Source: Litsea cubeba
Taxonomy: Eukaryota; Streptophyta; Magnoliopsida; Laurales; Lauraceae
NCBI GenBank assembly: GCA_012931725.1
Contig: CM022946.1
Coordinates: forward strand, 113,490,050 to 113,554,049
Length of the DNA stretch: 64,000 nucleotides
Reading direction: 5' to 3'
Positions within the stretch are counted from its first letter, which is position 1. Each line of letters starts with the position of its first letter. Below the pieces are notes generated by a model that had not been told where the DNA came from, made no database searches, and saw only the letters and a program-made list of their open reading frames with translations. The translations under genes were made by a program, and so were the position numbers. Positions 31,161 through 42,642 of this stretch are shown here, piece after piece.

Positions 31161-34100
31161 TCAAGGGTAGTACCGCTTTAAGAACTTGCCATTGATGGGC
31201 AGCATACATCTGTCACCTTCCATGTTTAGGAGTGCGTATGCGCCATTGGAGAAAACTTTGTCGATGACGTAGGGTCCCTCCCATTTCGGCTCAAATTTGC
31301 CTTTGGACTTGTGAGCGAAGACCATTGGTCTTTTTACCGCAAGAACCAAGTCATTCTTTTTGTAGGCGCGTTGCCTGACCTTTTTATCGAAAGATCCTGC
31401 CATACGTGCTTGGTAAAGTTCAATGCTTTGTTGAGCTTCGAGCCGTCTCTCATCGAGATTGTCCAGCTCATGGAGCCGCAATTTGACATTGCTTTCTTGA
31501 GTCATGTCATTTTGCAAGGATACCCTCAAGGAAGGAATTTGTACTTCCAAGGGCACGACAGCTTCGCATCCATAGACCAAGGAGAATGGTGTGCTATGGG
31601 TTGGTCCTCGAACGGTGGTTCGATAGGCCCACAAAGCTTCAGACATTTTGTCGCTCCAGTCTCTTTTGTGATTAGAGACCATTTTTTTGAGGATTTTGCA
31701 GAGTGTCTTGTTGAAAGCTTCTGCTAACCCGTTTGCTGCCGGATTGTATGGAGTCGAAGGACAGCTTTGGATTTTGTATTTGTCGCAGAACCTGTAGAAT
31801 CGATGATCCCGGAACTGTGGTCCGTTATCATGGACGAATCTTTTGGGTATACCGAAACGACAAATGATGTTGGTGCGTAGGAACTGAAGGACTGATGAGG
31901 TCTTCATTTCGTTAAACGCAAATGCTTCTGACCACTTGGAGAAATAATCCGTAGCGGCGAAGATGAAGCGATGACCTTTGCTTGAAGGGGGAGAAATAGG
32001 ACCTATGATGTCCATACCCCAGGCTTCGAAAGGCCATGAGATCGCTGTAGGATGTAGCCATTCTGGAGGCATGTGAATGTAATCTCCATGAACTTGGCAT
32101 TGTTGGCAGTGCTTAGCAAATTGCATTGCATCAGCTACCATGGTAGGCCAGTAATATCCTAACCTTTTTATCTGATCATAGAGCTTAGGTCCAGCCTGAT
32201 GAGCTCCACAAAGACCAGCATGAACTTCTTTGAGTGTTTCTTCAGCCTCTTGTTGTGACAAGCAGCGTAGAAGTACTCCGTTGAAGGATTTCCTGTAAAG
32301 GATTTTTGAAGGAATATCCAAATGGAAGCTTGGGGTTCGCCTTTGGATGCTTACCCGTTCTTTTGGATCTTCAGGTAGGATTCCGAACATAATGTAATCA
32401 ATGAACGGATCCCTCCAGTCGCCAATTGAAGTTTGAAGGATTGAAATCCGACTTCCGACCACTTGGTGGCATTCAGCAACTGCTTGGTGTGTGTTAAGAG
32501 GAGGAAGGATTCTTCTTTCGCACACTGTGACTTGCATGTTTTCCCCTTCCTGGATTGCCATGGATGCGGTAAGTCCGGCTAGGGCATCTGCACGTATGTT
32601 TTCACCTCTACGAATGTGGGTGATGTGACAGATGTCAAACTTTTGCAGAAATGATTGTGCCTTGTTGTAGTAGGGCAGCAAATCTGGCTTCCTGACTTCA
32701 AATTTCTGATTCATCTGGTTGACGATCAGTTGAGAGTCTCCAAAGACTTCCAGCATAGTGATACCGGATTCGATGGCGAGTTCCAATCCTAAGATCAGAG
32801 CTTGATATTCAGCTGCATTGTTTGTGCATGGTTCCAGTAGCGAGAAAGCGTGTGGAATCATGTATTTGTCGGGGCTAACAAAGAGGATGCCAACTCCCGA
32901 GATCAGCTGTCTTTTTTCATTTGTCCTGGTTGCACCGTCAAAGTACATGTCCCAAGAGGCACTTTGTGAGAAAGTCTCCACATTGTAGACTGGTTCGTCT
33001 GGGAGATCATCTCTTAGTGGAGAATTTTTAGGCAATGGATGCTCTGCGAGGAAGTCTGCTAGAGCTTGCCCTTTGATTGCTTTTTATGGTACATACCTAA
33101 TATCAAATTGTGACAGAAGGATAGACCATTTTGCTAGTCGAGCATTGAGAGAACCTGCCTTTGTGACAAGGACCTTCAAGAGGTTGACCCTCGAGACCAG
33201 GTAGACTGTGTTGGAAAGCAAGTAGTGACGCAACTTTTGTACGGCGAACATCACTGCAAGACATTCTTTTTCAACTGGAGAGTAGCGATGCTCTGCACCT
33301 ACTAGCATGCGGCTGAGGTAATATAGAGCAGCTTCTTTTCTTTGATCATTTTCTTGCGCAAGCAGAGCTCCCAGAGAGTGATCAAGGGCTCTTGTGTACA
33401 AGATGAATGGTTTTCCAGTGGTAGGAGCAGCTAACACTGGAGGTTTTGTCAAGTATGACTTGATGTCTTGGAAAGCAGCTTCACAGTCAGCATCCCAGAC
33501 AAAGTTTACACCTTTTTTCATCAACCGGGAGAATGGACGGCATTTCCCCGAAAGATTGGAGATGAACCGTCTGATGTAGGCCAATCTCCCTTGAAGCCCT
33601 TTGAGTTCTCTCAAGGTTCTTGGAGAGGGCATTTCTAGAATGGCTTTGACTTTTATGGGGTCAAGCTCTATTCCAGCTTTCCGAACTAAGAATCCGAGGA
33701 ACTTACCCGACGAGACGCCGAAGAAGCATTTCAATGGATTCATTCGCAGTTTGTGTTTGCGAAGCCGGAGGAAGACTTCTCGAAGGTTTTCGAGATGATC
33801 CTCTTTTCTTTTGCTTTTGACGGCGAGGTCATCAACGTAACATTCAACAGTCTTGTGCTGCATATCTTGGAATATTTTCATCATAGCCCTCTGATATGTG
33901 GCACCAGCATTCTTCAAACCAAATGGCATGACAGTGTAACAATACACGCCAAATGGGGTTCGAAAGGATGTATGTTTTTCATCCTCAGGATGCATCTTTA
34001 TCTGATTGTAGCCAGAGAAACCATCCATGAATGTCATTCGCTCGAATCCACAGGTATTATCAATCATTACCTCTGGTATGGGGAGCGGATCTTCTTCTTC

Positions 34101-34445
34101 ATCATCTCTTTGTGGCTCAACATTGTTGATTTCCACTGGAGTGATGAGAGGTGCTGGTTCAGCAGCATTTTCTTGTACAGCTTCTTGGTCTTCTTCATCA
34201 TCAGACCAGGATCCTTGTGGCTGTAGGGGGTTATACCAGATTACTGGCATAAGATGAGATTCAGGAACCCATTCTTCATCGGAGAGATATTCTCCTGTTT
34301 CAAGGGATTCCTCCCACTCATCTGTGTAGTTGGATTCGAATCCATCATCGGTGTCGCTGGACTCGTATCCATCAATGGAGAATCCAACTACTGAATTGCA
34401 AGAGTATGATGCCTCCTGCATGGCTTCTTTAAATTGAGGTGGCAT
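31161..34445 (-). pseudogene. Tat pol of element A: RT (N-terminus deleted), gypsy RNase H, archaeal-type RNase H, integrase
   Basis: One frame runs from 34445 to 31161 with a single TAA at 33086-33084, where D has CAA. It starts with an acidic linker, then jumps (near 34087) into the middle of RT: LPIPEVMID, MPFGLKNAGATYQ and the catalytic YVDDLAVKS are present, while the RT start (the VCIDYRDLNGACPKDE part seen in D) is deleted. A gypsy RNase H follows (GALLAQEND, LRHYL) in which the usual first catalytic aspartate is not recognisable. After the stop comes the archaeal-type RNase H (YFDGATRTNEK, NNAAEYQAL, VFGDSQLIVNQ, NIRADALAG), then a complete integrase: HHCC zinc finger, WGMDIIGPI, FVHDNGPQF, NGLAEAFNKT, and a C-terminus ending KRYYP. 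RNase H-2 and integrase look intact; RT cannot work. Confidence 0.9.
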
Positions 34446-34449
34446 GAAA

Positions 34450-37160
34450 TCACTGAGAGTGAATTTCCTTACCCCCTTTGAAGTCTCTGGAAGGGATGTT
34501 TTTGTTTGCCTCCAGTGAAGCGGTAGAGGAAGCCTCTGCCTTTTCTTTGACCTCTAATTTTGGCTGGGTCTTCTCTTGCCGTTTGAGCTTGAGGAGATGT
34601 TTCCTAGCCTGCCTTCGCTGTTGAGCTGTAGGCTTTGTTTTCACGACCTCCCAATTTTCATCTTCCAGGAGATCGGGATGTACCCATATCGGTTGTCCGT
34701 TTGGTGTCGGGTAAGGAACCAGTTTCTCGGACGCTTCGATTGAGTTTATCACCTTGAAGGAAGTAGTGATCTTCTTCTTCGGTGATCTTGATGTTTGTCC
34801 ACATGTCACCATGTTGACGGAGGCAGACCCATAGTTTTTGTCAAAGGTGATGACTCCGTTTTTCCACATCTCATTTATTTTCTCTCTCACAACGAAGCAT
34901 TGATTGAGAGGATGCGAGATCATCTAGTGGTATGGACAATACCGAGGATCGTTGGTTTTGCCAACATCACCCGGTCTTTTTGGTTCAGGCAAGGTGAGCT
35001 TGCCGTTTGCTACAAGAGCCCCGAAGATTTCATCAACATCTTCATCAAACGGGTATTTCTTCTCTACTCGTTCTTTGAAGGCATCTGAGAGTTCAGGTCT
35101 CTTACCAATAGCTTTGTTTTCAGCTTTCTTTGATGGCTGAGGAGCTGGCTTGGTCTACACATTGAGGACCTCTTTCTTCTTTGGTTTAGAGGTTGCAATG
35201 GCGGTTGGCTCTTTTCTTGATGATTTCTGACTGTTGAGGTCTTTAATCACCGTTTCAACTTCCATGGAAGCTTCTAGGAGTTCTCCCAGGTTTTTTGATT
35301 TGTTGCCGATGATCATGGAGCGGATTCTGGCTCTCATGTTGTTTCGGCAGATGTCGACTAGCGACGCTTGTGGCAATACATCAGAGCATTTGTATGCCAT
35401 TGCTTTCCACTTGTGAATGAAGTCATATGTTGACTCATTCTCCCCCTGTTTTAGGCTGCACAGCTGAGCCATAGTAGCGGGGTGATCCTCACCTTTGAAG
35501 TGAGTCAGGAAGCGTCTCTCTAGCATGGCCCAGTTTTGGATTGAGTCTTCCGGCAGAGTGGAGTACCAATCGAAGGCCGTACCTTTTAGGGTACTTGCAA
35601 AGAGGCGGATCTTGAGTGCATCTTGATCTGCGATAGCTCCCGTTAGGATCTTGAAGTGGATGACGTGCTGTCTGGCTGATCCTTTCCCCGTATATGTTTG
35701 GAGAGTAGGATGCTTGAATTTGGTGGGGAACGGGACCGAGTCCATCCATAAGGGATATGGTGGCTTGATCCCATGCTCCTTGAGTATATCCTCTTCTTTT
35801 GCTTTGGCGAGGATACCGTCTACGTCCTTTTTGGTAAGGGCGCGTGACTCATTTTCTTCTCTATTTACCTCGTCGTCTTGATGATTCGGAGGAGGTTCAT
35901 TGTTCGCCTGATTTTGGAAGGCGAGGAGAAGGTTTTCCATCAGAGTTTCAATCCTCTGCTGGCCCTGTTCCAACTGCTGGATGCGGGTGATCGCATCTTC
36001 TGGAGGTGGATTGCGGGGTGGTGGCTCAGAATTTGTAGCCAAGACATTCATCCTTCGTGATTCGAACGAAGAAACTGTCCTGGTGACTGAGCTGGGGCTC
36101 ATTCTTTTTGAAGAGGAGCTTGAGGAAGGATCACTCTGCTGTCCTTTGCTTGAAGGAGCAGGGGATTCTTCTGAATGTCTTCTTGTCCTGGAGACGCTGC
36201 GGGTCATCGGACGTCGGACATGGATTTTTGTTGCTGATTTTTGGCGCCTTCTGGTTTTTCCAACCATATGGAGGGCAGCAACTTGGTCGGGTCTTTCTTT
36301 TTCGACCCATTTGGGAGAGACTTGAAGTGTGGGAGGCTGGGTCCTTTGCTTCTGTAGTCTCTTTTGTCGGTATGACGCGCGGCGGCGTATACGGCGAGCA
36401 ATTTGAGCTTCGGTCAGCTCTGACTGGGCTTTGACGATGAAGGAGGTGCTCCCTCGGGCGCAGCAGCCGAGCCTGTCTTCTTTGTAGCTGGGCAAGGATA
36501 AGATGCGAACCCTATCCTTCGCCAGTTGCAGCGAAGCTTTGAATTTTTGAAGTTCGGCCCCTGTAGATATGAAGGGTCGAACTGCAGATTTGTAGGCCTT
36601 AGCAGGTGCTTGTAGAGGCCTTGTGATGCATGACTTGATTTGGGCTTGTAGGAACAAGCCGGCTCATGCTGGGTTGACTTGGAAGTCAGGTTTGAGATGG
36701 GTCTCTCCTCTTTCATGTAAGCAAGAGGATAGAACTGGTTCTCTTTGAGTGGGGCCAGGAATGCTGGCTTAGTGGATGTATGGGACCTTCTCTGTTTTGG
36801 TGAAGGTTTTGGGGACCAAGTCTTGGAGTAGACCTGGTTGTTTGCAGGTTGAGGCTTCGTGGGGCTGCCACGGGCTTCAAGCCTTCTGGTGCTCGCCTTT
36901 GGTGTCATGGTAGTGACACGTTGAGAGGCGAGTTTCTGTTTCTTGGAGGGAGCAGTTTGTTCCTCAGGAAGTGGGAATGGTCCCAGCATCCCGAAGACGA
37001 TAGTCCGGGGAGTCGGGGTCGACCCGGAGTTCAGAGAGTTGCCGAGGGGGTTGACACTTCGGCAGCTGATGGGGCGCTTGTAGGTGCGCGTGGTTTGCTT
37101 CTGTTGAAGCATGAGTTGGTGCTTGTTTTCGTCGAAAGTAATGGTTAGTGAAGCTGCCAT
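34450..37160 (-). pseudogene. Tat gag of element A, with two stops and frameshifts
   Basis: The start codon at 37160 opens MAASLTITFDENKHQ. The frame must shift once near 36.6 kb to enter the 500-codon frame that holds a charged, serine-rich middle, a coiled region (QLEQGQQRIETLMENL) and the retrotransposon gag core (STLKGTAFDWYSTLPEDSI). In-frame TAG codons at 35157-35155 and 34926-34924 interrupt the C-terminal part (RPGDVGKTNDPRYCPYH, then SHPLNQCFVVREKI), and another shift at a run of C near 34472 is needed to enter pol. No CCHC knuckle and no protease active-site motif are seen between gag and the RT linker, so protease is absent or deleted. Confidence 0.85.
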
Positions 37161-39136
37161 TGTTAGTTTTTTTCGAAAATTTCTGAAACAAGACCACATC
37201 CATTAGTAATCACAAGAATATAATGATCATAAATGGGAAGTTCTATGGTTTCGTCTTTTCAAATTGCTCGAGGTAGATGACCCAAGCAATATGAGGAAGG
37301 CAAAATGCCATAGAGGGTACAATTGTTCTGATCGCAGGTATGGTAAGCCCAGAATGGGCATCCCAGTGACTGCTAGAAGCAATTGTGAACTTAAATTCGA
37401 CTTATCGAGAAGCAGAGCTTGCTCGAGGTAAGAAGAATATAAAGTTGGAGTTACAGATGTGCCGATCGCAATACAGTAGACCCTGAAAGGGCGTACTAGT
37501 ACCGCTAGACACAAATGTTTTAAGACCGCATCTATGAGATGAGATTCTCTGTTTTGAAAGGTCAAGATTGGATTCATCAAAGAGAGCAGATGGTATTCCA
37601 ATCTGAACACGGGCTCAGCGATTTCCGCGAGCGCCAGTGCTCAGAAAGAAATGAACCATGATTTCTCGGATCTGAATCTAAAAATGACGAGTTTTTTTTT
37701 TGAAAGGCCAATATCGGGTTCATCAAAGAGAGCAAAAGGCACTCCAATCTGAACACGGGCTCAGCGATTTCCGCGAGCGCCAGTGCTCAGAAAGGAGAAG
37801 ACCAAGATTTCTCTAATCTAAACCCAAAATGACGGAAGTTTTTTTTTTTGAAGATTTTGAAGATTTTTTTTTAAAAAAAATCTTTTTTTTTATTTTTTAT
37901 TTATTTTTTATTTTTTTTTAAGATTTTTTTTTGAAATTTTTTTTTATTTTTATTTTTTTATTTTAAAATTTTTATATATTTTTTTATTTATATTTTTTTA
38001 TTTATTTAAAAGACGAGAGAGTACACATAGGCCTCCTAACCCGGTCTTATGAAATCTTGATTGATAGAATTGCCCCCAGGTAAGGGTAGGATTACTTAAT
38101 GAACCCGTTTGGAGGACCCTTGCCTAGAACAGTCAAGCTGTCTCCACACTCTGGACAAGGCTTTTCTTTGAATCAACCATGATCAAAGAACACAGTTGGT
38201 TTAACCTTAGTGGTCTATGTCTTTTTTTTTATATATATATATATATTTTTATTTTATTTTTATGAATTCATCGAAGAGAAACAATGGCCCAAAACCTTAG
38301 TCGAACAGGCTCAACATTTCTGCAAGCGCGATGAACGATAGGAACGGATCAAGGTTTCTCAATTTTGAATCCAAATTGAGAAATCAAAAATTTTTTTTAT
38401 ATATATATATATTTTTAATGAACTCATCGAAGAGAAACCATGGCCCAAAACCTTAGTCGAACAGGCTCAACATTTCTGCAAGCGCGATGAACGATAGGAA
38501 CGGATCAAGGTTTCTCAATTTTGAATCCAAATTGAGAAATCTAAAATTTTTTTTTTTACTTTTTTATATATATATATATATATATTTTTTTAGATTTTTA
38601 ATGAACTCATCGAAGAGAAACAATGGCCCAAAACCTTAGTCGAACAGGCTCAACATTTCTGCAAGCGCGATGAACGATAGGAACGGATCAAGGTTTCTCA
38701 ATTTTGAATCCAAATTGACAAATCTGATTTTTTTTTTACTTTTTATATATATATATATATTTTTAGATTTTTAATGAACTCATCGAAGAGAAACAATGGC
38801 CCAAAACCTTAGTCGAACAGGCTCAACATTTCTGCAAGCGCGATGAACGATAGGAACGGATCAAGGTTTCTCAATTTTGAATCCAAATTGACAAATCTGA
38901 TTTTTTTTGTTTTTTAAAATTTTTTTTTTTTTTGAAAAGAGAAAGAGTGGAAATAAATTCAAAGAATTAGAAATTTCCAAACAAAAAATCTCATCTCATT
39001 TTTTTTATTATGCGGAATTCAACATACGCCACCAATTATAAAGTAGCCAAGGAATCGAGAAAAGAAATATAAGCATAGAGCAAAATATATGATATGCAAA
39101 TATTTCATTTCTAGCATCGTGTTCTCAAATAAACAA
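37161..39136 (-). other. Untranslated leader of element A
   Basis: About 2 kb between the primer-binding site and gag. It holds no supported gene. It contains a repeat array (37569-38900), a long stretch of pure A/T low-complexity sequence (37835-38010) and several (TA)n runs. 37200-37560 is unique sequence with no recognisable feature. Confidence 0.75.
37569..38900. repeat. Leader tandem repeats, two diverged plus four near-identical units
   Basis: Diverged units at 37569-37692 and 37718-37835. Four near-identical units start at 38262, 38418, 38601 and 38774, each about 120 bp followed by a (TA)n and poly(T) spacer. The last part of units 1 and 2 is an inverted repeat (TTTCTCAATTT, 7-base loop, AAATTGAGAAA; 38355-38383 and 38511-38539). 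Units 3 and 4 have one mismatch in the arm. Confidence 0.85.
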
Positions 39137-39154
39137 GTCCCACCGGGTGTGCCA
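39137..39154 (-). promoter_or_regulatory. Candidate primer-binding site of element A
   Basis: On the minus strand TGGCACACCCGGTGGGAC begins three bases after the LTR end. The TGG start and position are as expected for a tRNA-primed site. It is not initiator methionine tRNA; the matching tRNA is not identified. Confidence 0.65.
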
Positions 39155-39157
39155 GCT

Positions 39158-41442
39158 TGATGGACCGCGCTCCTGCTTGGTTCTACCGAGGTCGGCGGAC
39201 GTGGGAGTCCGTCGGGTCCGACCCTTTCGTAACCGGGGGGCAAGGGCGTGCATCAACATTTCTTTTTTTGTGGGTGTGCCAGATTTTCTATTTTTACTTG
39301 GAATTGCAAGTGGTGATCCGGGGATCAACCTTCGCAAGTAAAAAAGGAAATCAACTTCTTTCAAGTTTTCCATTGCACATATATTTAAGAAAAGAGACAT
39401 TTTTCTTGATTTGCCGTGAAAGGCGATTTTTTTTGGCATTTATAGCCGATTTTGGCGTTTATAGCCGATTTTTGGCGTTTATAGCCGATTTTGGCATTTA
39501 TAGCCGATTTACAATCCTTATCAACAATGAAAGACAAGAATTGTGATTTTTGTCTCTTTTGAAAAAATACAAACTACAATGAAAAGCAAGAAAAGGAGGA
39601 TCTAACTTCTTAGGAGATTGTGGGGGACTCGTTTAGATTGACGGTCGCAAGCCATATGTGGGCTCCGCCATCATCCATGCAGATGAGAACAGAGGATGCT
39701 ATTGATTCGCTTGGCTTGGCTATAACCTCAGGTTTTTAGAGGACAAAGACCAAAGGAAGGTCCTATGTCCAATAAAAAGCCGAGTAGACGGGCTGAAAAG
39801 CCAAATCTAAGCCATTGGAGGCAGGAGGAGAAGGCAAGGACCTTGGGGGGGGGGTACCCCCCAAGGGACTTTTGTCACCTTGTTGCAGTGGCCGGTGTAG
39901 AACTTCCGCAGAGTTTTCTCTCTTTTTCTTTTCTCTGGATTTCTGACTGCTGTCTGTTGATGTTCGTTGTTTGTTATGTGTTCTTTCTTCTTGGAGAGCC
40001 CTCCTATTTATAAGCTTTTAGGTAGCCTTTTAGGTGGGTTTATGGGCTTTTATTGTCATTAAGCCGCATAATGGGAGGAGTTACAAAATTGAATTGTTTA
40101 TTTTGTAACTCCTTTTTCTTGGCTTCTGATTGGCCGGAGGAGATTGAGGGCATTTAATCGCCTTTAATCGCCATGATGGGAGGAGTTTCATGGGTTAAAT
40201 GCCATGAATTTCTTGACTTGTAACTCCCGAATGCTTGCTTCTGATTGGGCCGTCCAAAGAAATGGATTAATGACTGTAATAAAGTTAGTCAATTAATCGC
40301 ATTAAGTGGTCGCCGAGCAGCTGAAGAGTCGCGGGCCGTGCCACGTCTTTTGGAATTCTTCTGTCGATGATCATCGATGGATCTTCATGTAGATCGACAT
40401 CAGATGACCATGTAATTTCAGGTGTTTGTTGCCAACAGCGGGTCGGTGCCATCTGTCCTGTCGATTTCTGGATCGGTCGGGTGGAAAGCACACTTTTTTT
40501 GGTTGACCGGGTGGCGATCAATACTGTCTTCGATACTCTTGATGATTTACCCGTGTTTTGGACGGATGTCAGAGGACTTGGTGTCTCAAAAGCATGAATT
40601 TGGAAAGTACCAGAGGCTGGGCTCCTCGAATCGCGAAAAAACGGCGAAAACCGGGGTTTCCGGGGCTTTCCCGGCGACCCCGGGGTCCAAGGTCGCCGGC
40701 AACCCTGGCCCAGGGGGGGTTTTCCCCCTTTCGTGTCCCGTTTTGCGTCCGTTTTTGCTTTTTTCTGATTCTTTTTTCTTCTGTACTTTTCCTTGATATT
40801 TTGACCATTTATTGGCCTGATTTCTTTGTAGGAAACCTGATGAGAATCCTTGCATTTTATTTTGCAAAGTTTCCAATTTCCTGAGAAAGTCGAAGACTTT
40901 GTCGCGCAGAGCTGCCGATTTTCCGTCAGAAGCTGAAACTGGGCCAAACGATGTCGGAATGACCTGAAATTTGGTGTGAAGCCTCCTGAGCAATAAATAA
41001 GACCAACCATAGGCTTTTGTTTGAGTTTCGAAGCCGTTTGGGGTCCTATCACCTGCAGACTTGCTTTTTGTCGCGATGAAGATGTCGCGGTTTGATGTGT
41101 GGTCAACCGATGTCCGATTGACTTGAAATTTGACAGGGAACCTATTGGAGTCATTTTAAGATGATCCATAGGTTCTGTCTTGGAAACCATGGTCCCGGAG
41201 AGCTTTTGTCGCCGAGAGCTCCTTTTTGGCTGTCGGAGAAGCGAAGTTAGGCCAAATGATTTTGAAATGGCCCGAAACTTCTTGTGTACTCCTCTTTTGG
41301 CTGTCTGGAAGAATCTTGCAGTTTTTGTTTGATTCTGACAAGATTTGATTTTTGGAAGCAGCATTGCCTATTTATGGCAGGTTGCGACTTCATGTAGCTC
41401 TTTGGATCTTGATGAGGCAAAGTGACATTTTTGGTGTCAACA
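39158..41442 (-). repeat. 5' LTR of element A
   Basis: 2,285 bp, nearly identical to 21487-23791. TATA-like TATAAATA is on the minus strand at 40012-40005. It has three U3 148-bp repeats, a palindromic G/C run (39841-39867) and a minisatellite (39434-39510). The 359-codon minus-strand frame at 40285-41364 is not open in the 3' LTR or in C1. Confidence 0.92.
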
Positions 41443-42642
41443 TGCTACTTTCCAAGAAGCCATCAAAAGAGCCTACAAGTTTGAAGACATTAAAAAACAA
41501 ATTGTTCAGGATGCTCAGAGGAAGAGACAGCAACACCAAGGATAGAGATCTTACCTAGAACAAGAAGCAGATTGAATCAGAACGAACTTGAATTTCTGAG
41601 TACAGAGAAGAGAGATTGAACTTTGGGATTGTAGACACACATATTGAATTTCCAAGATCTGCTTTACTTGTCAAAGGTTAAAGACCTAGAGAGTAAAATC
41701 TGAAAGAGGCAAACCGTGCGAGGTGTTGACACTCAGAGCAGCTCACCAGGTTATGGCAATTTAGCATCTGGTTTATAGCAGTGTAGTATCTGAGTAATAG
41801 CAGACCAAGTCAGAAGCAGGATACTTATATAATTTTTAGAGTCTGTAATTTCAGAACAGAGTAGGATTGGTGATGTGTCAAGAAGACCGCACAACCATTT
41901 GACTCGATCAGTCTATTACTCACAAGAGGAGACAAATGATACATTCGAGAAACCACCGGATTGCTAAGACACTCACATCAAAGATAGTGTTTGTTTTAAG
42001 GGTTTTAACGGAGGTGGTAGTTTTGTTTCATGATTTTGAATGACATTGATGGAAGAGATTAACACATGATGGAATTTCAATTTCGATGATTCCTTGAAGA
42101 CAAGACCGAACAGAAGGGTTGAACTAGAATCCAAGCAGCATAGTATGAGCAGGCATATGGAATTCTAGAATTTTTCCGGGATGAAGATTTTTCAATGAAA
42201 GCATGTTTACGACCACATTTTCATGCAAGTGTCAGAATCTTGGTGTACAGTTCGGTATAAATTGAGGCACAGAATTTCAGAGTAACAAAAGAAGATAGAA
42301 CTTGTAGTTTCCTGAACCGACAGTGACTGACAAGGTAAGTAAAATAAATGATCCAGTGCAAGGACGCCAGATGATCACCAAGGGGTGACTAGAGGAGATT
42401 TTGAACACCAGATTTTGTCAAAGGAGCTTGTTTTTTACTAGATGTGTGTGACAATGTGAAGCCTTCAACAGAATCAGATATATTATTTGCAGACGCATCT
42501 CACCGTCAGGTTTGATCAAGGGACTTCTCAGTTCCCAAGGTTCAGCGCAGGGTGTCAGTGTTTTCATTAGTCTTTTCAGTTTTTTATTTTTATTTGGTTT
42601 AGACCATTTGGAGGACCAAATGGGTTCTAAGGGGGGGGAGGA
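41443..42642 (+). other. Right part of the gypsy internal region interrupted by A
   Basis: Begins with the TGCTA duplication and the end of the broken gag (TFQEAIKRAYKFEDI, then QDAQRKRQQHQ and a stop at about 41545). The remaining 1.1 kb shows no pol and no other gene I can support. It ends with a GGTTCTAAGGGGGGGGAGGA polypurine tract (42622-42642) directly before an F1 LTR. Confidence 0.65.

Larger units (their letters stand above)
21487..41442 (-). mobile_element. Full-length 20-kb Tat-lineage Ty3/gypsy retrotransposon A (minus orientation)
   Basis: Bounded by 2.3-kb LTRs (39158-41442 as 5', 21487-23791 as 3') and a perfect 5-bp TGCTA target duplication inside a gypsy gag. In element order: primer-binding site, long repeat-rich leader, gag, RT (front part deleted), degenerate gypsy RNase H, archaeal-type RNase H, integrase, hairpin array, minisatellite, antisense spliced gene, antisense promoter, tandem repeats, polypurine tract. 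Dual RNase H plus an antisense gene before the 3' LTR are traits of the Tat lineage (Grande, Retand and Ogre relatives). I see no protease motif. By eye the LTRs differ at about 15-20 single bases plus a few indels, so the insertion is young. Confidence 0.92.

Noticed and set aside
31311..31727. Plus-strand 138-codon frame opposite integrase
   Set aside because: Shadow of the integrase frame with no codon or domain support.
37835..38010. Matrix-attachment-like or origin-like AT tract
   Set aside because: It is simple poly(A/T) low-complexity DNA in the leader of A; nothing beyond base composition supports a function.
40285..41364. 359-codon open frame in the A 5' LTR (minus strand)
   Set aside because: It is made of U3 tandem repeats, is frameshifted in the 3' LTR of the same element and broken in C1. 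No recognisable domain.
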